From assembly GCF_011758805.1 (NCBI RefSeq), contig NZ_JAANOW010000001.1:2046001-2110000 (forward strand): a stretch of 64,000 nucleotides of DNA. The letters are read 5' to 3'. The position numbers and the translations under genes are program-made. This document shows, piece by piece, positions 53,648 to 62,800 of this stretch; the first letter of the stretch is position 1; each line of letters opens with the position of its first letter. A model generated the notes under the pieces. The model did no database searches. It was not told where the DNA came from and worked only from the letters and a program-made list of their open reading frames with translations. Source of the stretch: Mycolicibacterium fluoranthenivorans (GTDB lineage Bacteria; Actinomycetota; Actinomycetes; Mycobacteriales; Mycobacteriaceae).

Positions 53648-54978
53648 TGTCCTTCAGTTCCGGAAATGGCGATTCTGGCAACGCGATAGACCGCGTGCTC
53701 GACGTTGTCGGCGTGGGCTTTGGCCCGTCGAACCTCGGTCTGGCAATTGCGATCGAGGAACACAACCACGACCGGGGACCCAATCCGGCCATCGCCGCCG
53801 AGTTCATCGAGGCGAAGCCGGAATTCGGCTGGCACACAGGCATGCTCATTCCCGGCACGACGATGCAGATCTCGTTCCTGAAGGACTTGGCCAGCCAGCG
53901 CAACGTGCGCAGCCGGTACACCTTCCTGAGCTATCTGACCGACCGTGGCCGACTCAGTGACTTCATCAATCACCAGACGTTCTTCCCGACCCGGCTCGAG
54001 TTCCACGACTACCTGGAGTGGGCGGCGGCGCGGGTCGCAGCCACGGTGCACTACGGCACCCGCGCGGTGGCGGTGCGTGACGAGGGAGACTGGCTCGCCG
54101 TCGATGTCGTACGCGATGGTCAGTCATCCACGCTGCGGGCCCGCGCCGTGGTGCTCGCGGGCGGGCTGCGGGCGCAGTTGCCGATCGGGGTCACCGAGAC
54201 TGCGCGGCAGTTCCACAATCACGAGCTACTGAGCAAGCTGCCGAAGGTGCCGTCGACGACCAATCACCGGTTCGTCGTGGTGGGGGCCGGCCAGAGCGCG
54301 GCCGAGGTCACCGACTATCTGCACGTCACCTACCCCGATGCGGAGGTGCACGGGGTATTCGCCAAGTACGGTTACAGCCCGGCGGACGACAGTCCGTACG
54401 CCAACCGCGTTTTCGATCCCGCCGCGGTCGACGATTTCTACACGGCCGCGCCGACGGTCCGGCAGCGGCTGATGGACTACCACCGGGCCACCAACTACTC
54501 GTGCGTGGATCTGCCGCTCATCGAGGAGCTCTACACCCGCGAGTACGCCGAGCGGGTCGCGGGTAAGCGCCGGCTCTTCTTTCGCGGTGCGTCGAGCGTG
54601 CAGGGCGCCGTGGAGCACGACACCGGTGTCCGGGTGACGATCGAGCATCACCCCACTCGCACGGTAGAGGTGTTGGACTGCGATGCGGTGGTCTACGCGA
54701 CCGGCTTCATCCCGATGCCGTTGCCGGAGCTACTCGGCGACCTGTACGAGGCGGGCGAATTCGGGGTGGATCTGCCCGAACTGACCCGCGACTACCGGTT
54801 GCGGACGTCCCGGGACATCTCCGGCGCCATTTACCTGCAGGGCGGCACCGAGCACACGCACGGACTGAGTTCATCGCTGCTGTCGAATGTGGCGGTCCGC
54901 AGCGGTGAGATCGTCGAGTCCATCGCGCGCCGCGTGGAGGCCGGTCGGCGTACCCACGAATTGGTCGGAGGTCACTGA
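53647..54978 (+). CDS. L-ornithine N5-monooxygenase (siderophore hydroxylase)
   Basis: A 443-residue flavoprotein of the PvdA/SidA/MbtG family. The FAD motif GVGFGPSNLGLA lies near residues 22-33, the NADPH motif VVGAGQSAAEV in the middle, and YATGF near residue 355. It hydroxylates the side-chain nitrogen of ornithine, giving the hydroxamate precursor. It begins within the stop of panD. In an exochelin pathway three hydroxyornithines are needed per molecule. Confidence 0.92.
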   Translation: MSFSSGNGDSGNAIDRVLDVVGVGFGPSNLGLAIAIEEHNHDRGPNPAIAAEFIEAKPEFGWHTGMLIPGTTMQISFLKDLASQRNVRSRYTFLSYLTDRGRLSDFINHQTFFPTRLEFHDYLEWAAARVAATVHYGTRAVAVRDEGDWLAVDVVRDGQSSTLRARAVVLAGGLRAQLPIGVTETARQFHNHELLSKLPKVPSTTNHRFVVVGAGQSAAEVTDYLHVTYPDAEVHGVFAKYGYSPADDSPYANRVFDPAAVDDFYTAAPTVRQRLMDYHRATNYSCVDLPLIEELYTREYAERVAGKRRLFFRGASSVQGAVEHDTGVRVTIEHHPTRTVEVLDCDAVVYATGFIPMPLPELLGDLYEAGEFGVDLPELTRDYRLRTSRDISGAIYLQGGTEHTHGLSSSLLSNVAVRSGEIVESIARRVEAGRRTHELVGGH

Positions 54979-55000
54979 CCCGATCGCGAAAGCACGTGCA

Positions 55001-55036
55001 CGATAGCGGGGTTGGAGATCTCCAACCCCGCTATCG
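55001..55036. terminator. Perfect 36-bp palindrome between convergent genes (probable bidirectional terminator)
   Basis: The half CGATAGCGGGGTTGGAGA is followed directly by its exact reverse complement. It lies 22 bases after the hydroxylase stop and 5 bases before the fxbA stop. There is no T-run, but the stem is very strong. Confidence 0.8.
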
Positions 55037-55041
55037 GAGGT

Positions 55042-55986
55042 TCACGGACGATCGGTCAGGTACCCGCCGCCGCGGCCGAAGTACTCCAGGGCGGGCAGCT
55101 CGGTACCGTCGTCCAGGCGAACCCGGTGGATCACCAGGCCGGGCTCCTGTCCGCGGTGGGCCTCGGCTCCGGTGACGATCACCATGCCGTCACCTTCGGC
55201 GATGAAGACGCGACCCGGTGTGCCTCCGTATCGGTAACGCGATACCGCGGCCTTGAGGATCCGGATTCGTTCACCGCGGTAGTAGGTGACCGCATTCGGA
55301 TAAGGGTCGGACAAGGCGCGCACGAACCGGTCCAATTCCGCTGCGGACCAACGCCAGTCGATGAGACTGTCGCGTGCCGAGCGTTTGTGGAAGAACGTGC
55401 GCTCATCGAGGTTCTGGGGTGTCCAGGTGGCCGCCCCGCGCTCGATGAGGTCGAGGGACTCGATCAGCACCTCGGGAATGAGGTCGATGGTGGCGCGCAC
55501 CAACTCGGTTCCGGTGTCCGCAGGACCGATCGGGATGGCGCGTTGCAGCACGATATCGCCGGTGTCCAGGTCATCGTCCATCCGGTGCGCCGTCAGTCCA
55601 ACCTCGTTGGCACCACTGATCATTGCCCAGATCACCGGCGAGAATCCGGTGAACCGGGGCAGCATCGAATCATGCAGGTTGAGCGTGCCGTGCGGTGGTA
55701 GGTCGAACAACTCGCGGGGCAGCCAGGTCCGCCAGTTGTTGGCCACCATGATGTCGGGCTGTGCGCTGCGGACCCGCTCGATCAGGGCATCATCGGGTCG
55801 TTGGGCCAAACACACCGGAATGCCGTGGTCACGGGCCAGATCTTCGACGGAATCCGCCCAAATCGATTCGTAGGGCTGATCACTCGGCGGGTGGGTGACG
55901 ACCAGCACGACTTCGTGAGGTGATTTGATGAGTGCCTCCAGGGTCTTGTGTCCCCAGGTCTGGTACCCGAACATTGCTACCCGCAT
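55042..55986 (-). CDS. fxbA: Exochelin formyltransferase
   Basis: A 314-residue enzyme related to methionyl-tRNA formyltransferase. The catalytic Asn-His-Asp set is visible: NLHDSMLPRFTG and the Asp in DDDLDTGDIV. It would transfer a formyl group from N10-formyltetrahydrofolate to N5-hydroxyornithine, the first residue of exochelin. It is divergent from the mbtH-exporter-NRPS operon with an iron box between them. Confidence 0.9.
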   Translation of the reverse strand: MRVAMFGYQTWGHKTLEALIKSPHEVVLVVTHPPSDQPYESIWADSVEDLARDHGIPVCLAQRPDDALIERVRSAQPDIMVANNWRTWLPRELFDLPPHGTLNLHDSMLPRFTGFSPVIWAMISGANEVGLTAHRMDDDLDTGDIVLQRAIPIGPADTGTELVRATIDLIPEVLIESLDLIERGAATWTPQNLDERTFFHKRSARDSLIDWRWSAAELDRFVRALSDPYPNAVTYYRGERIRILKAAVSRYRYGGTPGRVFIAEGDGMVIVTGAEAHRGQEPGLVIHRVRLDDGTELPALEYFGRGGGYLTDRP

Positions 55987-56011
55987 GTCTCACCTTCTGT
56001 ATCCGGCCGTC

Positions 56012-56030
56012 TTTGGCAAGCCTAACCTTT
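56012..56030. promoter_or_regulatory. IdeR iron-box-like site between fxbA and the mbtH-NRPS operon
   Basis: On the minus strand AAAGGTTAGGCTTGCCAAA matches 14 of 19 consensus positions, with the central GGTTAGGCT intact. It is 26 bases from the fxbA start and 70 from the mbtH start. Confidence 0.75.
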
Positions 56031-56100
56031 GATAGGGTGTCCAGGTTCAGGCGGGCGTGTCACAGGCACGCCGACAGCCACGCACTGCTGAGGAGACTTT

Positions 56101-56355
56101 GTGTCGGGCAACCCCTTTGACGACGAGACCGCGACGTTCTACGTGCTGGTCAACGACGAGGAGCAACATTCGTTGTGGCCCACGTTCAAGCAGGTGCCGG
56201 GTGGATGGACCATCGCCTTCGGCGCCGATGGCCAGACCGGCCGCCAGGCGTGTCTGGATTACGTCGAGCAGAACTGGACGGACATGCGGCCCAAAAGCCT
56301 TCGGCTGCGGATGGCTGCCGCGGGCGGCCCGGCGCTGGGTGACGGCTCATCGTAA
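56101..56355 (+). CDS. MbtH-like NRPS helper protein
   Basis: An 84-residue protein with the complete MbtH signature: NDEEQHSLWP, VPGGW, CLDYVEQNWTDMRPKSLR (read in parts). MbtH proteins bind and activate NRPS adenylation domains. GTG start. First gene of the operon leading to the exporter halves and the NRPS. Confidence 0.95.
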   Translation: MSGNPFDDETATFYVLVNDEEQHSLWPTFKQVPGGWTIAFGADGQTGRQACLDYVEQNWTDMRPKSLRLRMAAAGGPALGDGSS

Positions 56356-56369
56356 GCGCCGACGGCGCA

Positions 56370-58082
56370 GTGCACGAGGCGCAACGGACCCGCACCGGCC
56401 TGGCCATCCTGTGGCGCACCGTCACCCGCAACGCTCGCCTGCTGACCAGCGGATCCCTGCTCATCTGCGTTCATCAGCTGTGTGAGGCCATGGTTCCGGT
56501 GCTCATCGGCGTGCTCATCGACCGCGCCGTGAAGCCCGGCGATGCCACGCAACTGCTGCTGTGGATCGGGGTACTCGCGGCCCTGTTCGTCGCATTGACC
56601 TCTGCCTACCGGCTGGGCGCGCGGCACCTGATGCGGGCAATCGCCACCGAGGGACACCAACTGCGGGTCGACCTGGCGGCCCGGATCCTGCACCCGCAGC
56701 GTCTGCGCACCACCCAGCGCACCGGTGAACTCCTGTCGATCGCCAGCACCGATGCCGACAACACCTCGTACCTGCTGGACTACATTCCCCGCATCGCCGG
56801 TGCGATCACCGCAATCGTGGTGTGCGCAACGGTGTTGCTCACCATCGACGTTCCGCTCGGCCTGGCCGTCCTGCTGGGTACGCCCGTGATCCTGTTCGTT
56901 CTGCACTTCGGCGGACCCGTGATCACCCGCAGGGTCGCCGACCAGCAGGAGCTCGCCGGTGAGGCCACCGCGATGTCGGCGGACCTGATCGCGGGGCTGC
57001 GTCCCTTGCGGGGGATCGGCGCTGAGCCGGCGGCCGCGCAGCGCTACCGCACGGTGAGCCGCGACGCGCTCGCGGCCAGCATCCGCGCGGCCCGTACCCA
57101 AGGTGTGTACCTCGGCTTCTCCACCGCGCTGAGCGCCCTGCTGGCCGTCGGGATCGCCGTGCTCGCAGGCTGGTTCGCGCTGCGCGGGGATATCACCGTC
57201 GGTCAACTGATCACCGTGATCGGGCTCGCCCAATTCCTGCTGGAGCCGTTCGGCACCATGGCCGAGGTACCCAGCTGGATCGCGGAGGCGCGAGCCTCGG
57301 CCGAACGTGTCGGCTGGATCGAGAATGCGCCGCTCACCCTGTCGCCGGGCGTCGGCACGCTGGGCGCCGGCCCGCATGGAATCGTCCTGGACGGGGTGCG
57401 GTACGGCACCCTGCAGGAAATCACGCTGCCTGTCGAGCCGGGCCAATTGGTCGGGGTGGTGACCACCCGGGCCAGTGACGCCGAGGCGATTGTCGCAGTG
57501 CTGTCCGGACAATTGGCGCGCGACGACTATGCCGGTGCGATCCGGCTCGGCGGCACAGCCTTGGAAGAGCTCGATCTCGCCGAAGCCCGGCGGGTCCTGC
57601 TGGTCGAACCGCACAAAGCCGACCTGTTCACCGGATCGCTGCGCACCAACCTGGTCATCGAGGGCGCGGGCGCGCCGAGGCTGGAGAAGGCGCTGCAGGC
57701 GTCCAGCGCGGTCGACGTGATCGATGTGCACCACGACGGGCTCGATCACCGCGTCACCGAGCGCGGCTCCAGCCTGTCCGGCGGTCAGCGCCAGCGCCTC
57801 ACCTTGGCACGCGCGCTGCTGCACGCGGCGCCCGTGCTGGTGTTGCACGAACCCACCACGGCAGTCGACGCGGTGACGGAAAGTGCGGTGGCCCAGGGCA
57901 TCGCCGACTTACGACATGGCCCGGAGACGGGCGATTTCACCACCGTCATCGTGACGAGCAGTCCGGCCCTGCTGGCGGTGGCCGATCGTGTGGTGCTGGT
58001 CGACGGTGGGCGAGTGGTCGTCGAGGGAACCCACGAGACGCTGCTGGACCGCCCCGACTACACCGCGGCGGTGCTGCGATGA
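56370..58082 (+). CDS. ABC exporter half-transporter with a degenerate ATP site (ExiT-like, first half)
   Basis: A 570-residue protein: six membrane helices (about 25-290) and a nucleotide-binding domain (about 330-570). The Walker A position reads VVTTRASDAEA, with no GKS/T. Walker B reads VLVLHEPTT, with His where Asp is expected, and the His-loop is TSSPALL. The signature LSGGQRQRL is intact. It overlaps the next half by ATGA. It is probably one half of the exochelin exporter, contributing only its signature motif to catalysis. Confidence 0.88.
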   Translation: MHEAQRTRTGLAILWRTVTRNARLLTSGSLLICVHQLCEAMVPVLIGVLIDRAVKPGDATQLLLWIGVLAALFVALTSAYRLGARHLMRAIATEGHQLRVDLAARILHPQRLRTTQRTGELLSIASTDADNTSYLLDYIPRIAGAITAIVVCATVLLTIDVPLGLAVLLGTPVILFVLHFGGPVITRRVADQQELAGEATAMSADLIAGLRPLRGIGAEPAAAQRYRTVSRDALAASIRAARTQGVYLGFSTALSALLAVGIAVLAGWFALRGDITVGQLITVIGLAQFLLEPFGTMAEVPSWIAEARASAERVGWIENAPLTLSPGVGTLGAGPHGIVLDGVRYGTLQEITLPVEPGQLVGVVTTRASDAEAIVAVLSGQLARDDYAGAIRLGGTALEELDLAEARRVLLVEPHKADLFTGSLRTNLVIEGAGAPRLEKALQASSAVDVIDVHHDGLDHRVTERGSSLSGGQRQRLTLARALLHAAPVLVLHEPTTAVDAVTESAVAQGIADLRHGPETGDFTTVIVTSSPALLAVADRVVLVDGGRVVVEGTHETLLDRPDYTAAVLR

Positions 58083-59887
58083 GCGCCGCCGGCGAGGCGC
58101 TGACCGTCTCCGAGGACAAGCAGATCCTCCCCGTCGCGACCGGCCGCGAGACCTGGATCTGGCTGCGCCGTGAATTGCGTTCGCGCACCGCAGCATTGAG
58201 CGCCACCATCCTGGTCGGCGTCGTGGCGGCCGGGGCCGCGGTACTCCCGGTCTATGTACTCGGGGTACTCGTCGACCGGATCATCGACGGATCGCCGTCG
58301 TCGGTCATCATCACCGTCGCGCTGGTACTCGGAGCTGCCGCACTGGTGGGCGGCGCCGCCACCGGATGGTCGAACTATCTGATCGGCCGTCTCGGTGCGC
58401 TGATGCTCGCCGATCTGCGGGAAACCGGGGTGAACCGCGCGCTGACCCTGCCGAGCACGACCGTGGAACGAGTCGGGCGGGGCGACCTGCTGTCCCGGGT
58501 GAGCACGGATGTGGCGACCATCGCCAAAGCGGTGACGGACGTGTTCCCGACGATGTTCTCCGCGCTCATGCTGGCAGCGCTGACCTTGGTGTCGATGCTG
58601 GGCCTGGACTGGCGTCTCGCTCTGGCCGGCGCGGTCTCCATCCCGTTCTACCTGCTGGCGCTGCGCTGGTATCTGCCGCGCTCCGCGCCGCGATACGCAC
58701 AGGAGCGCCGGGTGATCGCGGAGCGGTCGCAGGTGTTGATGGAGAGCATGCTGGGCGCTCCCACCGTGCACGCCTACCACGCCCACACCGTCCATCAGGA
58801 CGGTATCGAGGATGCCTCGGCCCGGGTCCGGGATATCTCGATCGGCGTCTTCACGTTCTTCACCCGATTCGTGGGACGGATCAATCGCGCCGAGTTCATC
58901 GGTCTCTCGGTGATCCTGGTGGCCGGCTACTGGCTGGTGCAGCACGGGTCGGTCACCGTCGGACAGACCACCGCGGCGGCCCTGCTGTTCCACCGGCTCT
59001 TCGGACCGATCAGCATGCTGCTGTTCACCGTCGACGAGGCCCAGGACGCCGGGGCCAGTCTGGCCCGCCTGGTCGGCCTGGTGAGCATCCCGCAACCACC
59101 GGCTGTCGAACATCCCAGCCGCGCACCGCGAGATACCGCGCTGGATCTGACCGATCTCGAATTCAGCTATGACGGTGAGCATCCGGTCCTGCACCGGGTG
59201 ACCGTGCGAGTGGAGCCCGGGCAGCGGGTGGCACTGGTCGGATCGACCGGTGCCGGCAAGTCGACCGTCGCCGGCATCGCCGCGGGAGTGCTCACCCCGC
59301 AACACGGCAGCGTGCGCATCGGTGGCACCCCGCTAGCCGACCTCACCCCCGAGCAGCGGCGCAAGCATGTCGCGATCATCAGCCAGGACGTGCATGTGTT
59401 CGCGGGCACGCTGGCCGACGACCTTCGGCTGGCCAAGCCCGACGCCACCGACGCCGAAGTGCTTGCGGCGCTGGATACCGTCGGCGCAGGGGACTGGGTC
59501 GCCGCGCTCGAAGACGGTGTGCAGACGGTGGTGGGCGAGGGTGGGCATGAGCTGACCTCGGCCCAGGCGCAACAACTGGCGCTGGCACGGCTGCTGCTTC
59601 TCGATCCGGCGGTCGCCATCCTGGACGAGGCCACCGCCGAGGCGGGCAGCCTGGGCGCACGCGACCTGGAACGCGCCGCGGCAGCCGTCACCGAGGGGCG
59701 CACCACACTCGTCGTCGCCCACCGTCTCACGCAGGCGGCCACCGCCGATCGGATCGTGGTGATGGCGCACGGCGACATCATCGAAGAGGGGACCCACGCC
59801 GAGCTGATCTCGGCGCAGGGTCGGTACGCCCAGCTGTGGCGTGCCTGGGCGGCGCATCACACGGATGCGGAGAGGACGGACGCGTGA
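58079..59887 (+). CDS. ABC exporter half-transporter with intact Walker motifs but degenerate signature (ExiT-like, second half)
   Basis: A 602-residue protein: six membrane helices (about 40-310) and a nucleotide-binding domain with Walker A VGSTGAGKST, Walker B AILDEATAE and His-loop VVAHRLTQ. The signature reads LTSAQAQQL in place of LSGGQ. It complements the first half: together they can form one normal ATP site and one fully degenerate one. Its stop overlaps the NRPS start by GTGA, so export and synthesis are coupled. Confidence 0.9.
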   Translation: MSAAGEALTVSEDKQILPVATGRETWIWLRRELRSRTAALSATILVGVVAAGAAVLPVYVLGVLVDRIIDGSPSSVIITVALVLGAAALVGGAATGWSNYLIGRLGALMLADLRETGVNRALTLPSTTVERVGRGDLLSRVSTDVATIAKAVTDVFPTMFSALMLAALTLVSMLGLDWRLALAGAVSIPFYLLALRWYLPRSAPRYAQERRVIAERSQVLMESMLGAPTVHAYHAHTVHQDGIEDASARVRDISIGVFTFFTRFVGRINRAEFIGLSVILVAGYWLVQHGSVTVGQTTAAALLFHRLFGPISMLLFTVDEAQDAGASLARLVGLVSIPQPPAVEHPSRAPRDTALDLTDLEFSYDGEHPVLHRVTVRVEPGQRVALVGSTGAGKSTVAGIAAGVLTPQHGSVRIGGTPLADLTPEQRRKHVAIISQDVHVFAGTLADDLRLAKPDATDAEVLAALDTVGAGDWVAALEDGVQTVVGEGGHELTSAQAQQLALARLLLLDPAVAILDEATAEAGSLGARDLERAAAAVTEGRTTLVVAHRLTQAATADRIVVMAHGDIIEEGTHAELISAQGRYAQLWRAWAAHHTDAERTDA

Positions 59888-62800
59888 CCACGATCCCGGG
59901 TATCGACGACGGACTGACCCCCGATGACCGCCTGAACCTGTTGCGGCAGTGGAATAACGACACCTGGCCGGCGGCCACCACCACCGTGCCCGAGCTGTTC
60001 GCCCAACAGGCGCGTCTGACCCCGGATGCACTGGCTGTAGTGTCCGGTGCCACCAGGCTGACATATCGCGGCCTCGCGCTGCGCGCCTACCAGCTGGCCC
60101 ATCGCCTTCGCGCCGTCGGTGTGACGCACGAGCAGGTGGTCGCGATCGCGGTCCCGCGCTCGCCCGAGATGGTGGTCGCGGTGATCGCGATCCTCGCCGC
60201 CGGCGGTGCGTTCGTGCCCGTCGATCCCCAGTGGCCCGCCGAGCGCCGCAGTCAGGTGCTGGCAGACACGAAGGCCACGGCGGTACTCGTCGCGCCCGGC
60301 GACGGGCGCGACGACGACCCCCATCCGATCGAACTCGACCTGGACAACTGGGCTTTCGAAGACCAGCCGGCCATCGCCCCGGTCGTGGACATCGATGACA
60401 GCCAACTGGCGTACGTCATCTTCACCTCGGGCTCCACCGGCAAGCCCAAGGGCGCGATGATCCGGCACGAAGCCATCTGCGAACGCCTCAACTGGCAGGC
60501 GCAGGAGATCCTGGGCTTCGGGCCCGGCGACGCGTCCCTATTCAAAGCACCACTGTCCTTTGACATCTCGATCAACGAAGTGCTGCTGCCGCTGGTGTCC
60601 GGAGGCTACGTCGTGGTGGCCGACCCAGGCGGGGAACGGGATCCGCAGTACCTGCTCGATCTGATCGCCACCGAGAAGGTGACGTTCGTCTATCTGGTGT
60701 CCTCGATGCTCGATGTGCTGCTCGAGCTCGCCGACGGGACCACCCTGCTGTCCGGCCTCAAGCATGTCTGGTGCGGCGGTGAGGTGCTGACCCCGGCGCT
60801 GTTCGACCGGTTCCGGTCCCAGCTGTCCACGACGCTCTACCACGGTTACGGTCCCGCCGAGGCCACCATCGGCGTCTCCCATGTCATCTACCGCGACAGC
60901 GCCGAACGTATCGAGACCTCGATCGGACGGCCCAACCCGCACACCCAGCTCTACGTCCTCGACGACGACCTGCACCCGGTGCCGGTTGGGGAGGGCGGCG
61001 AACTCTACGCGGCGGGCTTCCTGCTGGGCCGCGGCTACGTCAACGCTCCCGGACTCACCGGTGCCCGGTTCATCGCGAACCCGTTCGCGCAGGACGGATC
61101 CCGCATGTACCGCACCGGCGACCTCGCAAGGTGGACCGCCGATGGCGTGCTCGAGTTCCTGGGCCGCGTCGACAACCAGGTCAAGATCCGCGGGATGCGC
61201 GTCGAGCTCGAGGAGATCGAGGTCATCCTCGCCGCCCACCCGCAGGTGCGCCACGCCGCGGTGATCCTGCGTAAGACTCCCGTCGGCGGCGCACAGCTCA
61301 CCGGTTACGCCCTGTCCACCACGGGTGCCGATCCCGACGAGTTGCGGGCCTGGTGCGCACAAAAGCTGCCCGAGCACATGGTGCCGAACTCGGTCATGGT
61401 CCTCGACGAATTCCCGGTGACCGCCAACGGGAAGATCGACCGGCGGGCGCTGCCCGAACCGGCTCTCGCCGCACCCGGCGCCGGCGCACCGGTGACCGAC
61501 CCACGCGTGCAGGCGATCTGCGCTATCTACGCCGAACTGCTCGGCGTGCCGTCCGTCGGAGCCGACGCCGACTTCTTCGCCCTCGGCGGCGACAGCATCG
61601 CCGCCATGGGTCTGGTCAGCCGAGCCCGCCGGATGGGGCTGCGCGTACGGCCACGTGATGTCCTGACCCTGCGTACCCCGGCCGAACTCGCCGCCGCGGT
61701 CACCGATATCGCGGGACCCGCCGCGACAGCGCTGGAGGGCACCGGTGAGATCGAGCCGACCCCGATCCTGGCCTGGCTGGACGAAATCGGCCACGGCACC
61801 GAGGGTTTCTTCCAATCCGTCATCCTGCACACCCCGGTGGGGCTCACCCTGCCCACGTTGACCGCGATGCTCGACGCCCTGCTGGACTGCCACGACCTGT
61901 TGCGGGCACGGCTGGGCGCCGGTGCGGGACTGACGGTGCCACCTGCTGGCGCGGTGACCGCGGCGGAGGTGCTCACCCGTGTCGACGGATCCGCCGATAT
62001 CGGGACCGAACGTGACCGTGCCGTCGCGCGGTTGGCTCCCGCGTCGGGCCGCATGCTGCAAGCGGTGTGGCTGGACGCCGGCGCGGGCCGTCCCGGTCGG
62101 CTGCTCCTGGTCATCCATCACACGGTGATCGACGGGGTGTCCCTGCGGGTACTCGCCGAGGATCTGGAGTCGGCATGGTCGGACGTCGCCGCCGGCCGCC
62201 CGATCACCATGGCCACACCCGACACCACCTTCCGGACGTGGTCGACCGAGCTGCGGGCCGCGTGCGCGCGGAGCGAGTTCGCCGCCGACGAGCAGTACTG
62301 GCTGCGAGTCGTGGCGGTCGACGATCCGCAGCTGGGCAGCCGTCCGCTGGACCCGGCCGTCGACACGGTCGCCACCGAGGCCAGGCTCACGGTGCGACTG
62401 GACGAGGACGTCACGGCGCGGCTGCTCGGTCCGGTGCCCGCCGCGATCCGGGGCGGGGTCAACGATGCACTCGTCACCGCACTGGCCGCCGCGGTGGCGT
62501 ACTGGCGGGGCGACGCCGGTGGCGTGCTCCTCGAACTCGAGGGACACGGCCGGGAGAGCGACCACCTCGGCGCCGCAGGTGATCACCTCGACCTGTCTCG
62601 CACCGTGGGCTGGTTCACCACCTTGTTCCCCGTCCACGTTCACCCCGGTCCCGCAGGCTGGGCCGAGCTGATGACGGGCGGACCGGCGCTCGGCGCCGCG
62701 GTCAAGACCGTCAAGGACCAACTGCGTGCCGTGCCGCGCAACGGACTGAGTTACGGTGCGCTGCGCTATCTTTCCGGGCGGTCGGACCTTGCCGTCGCCC

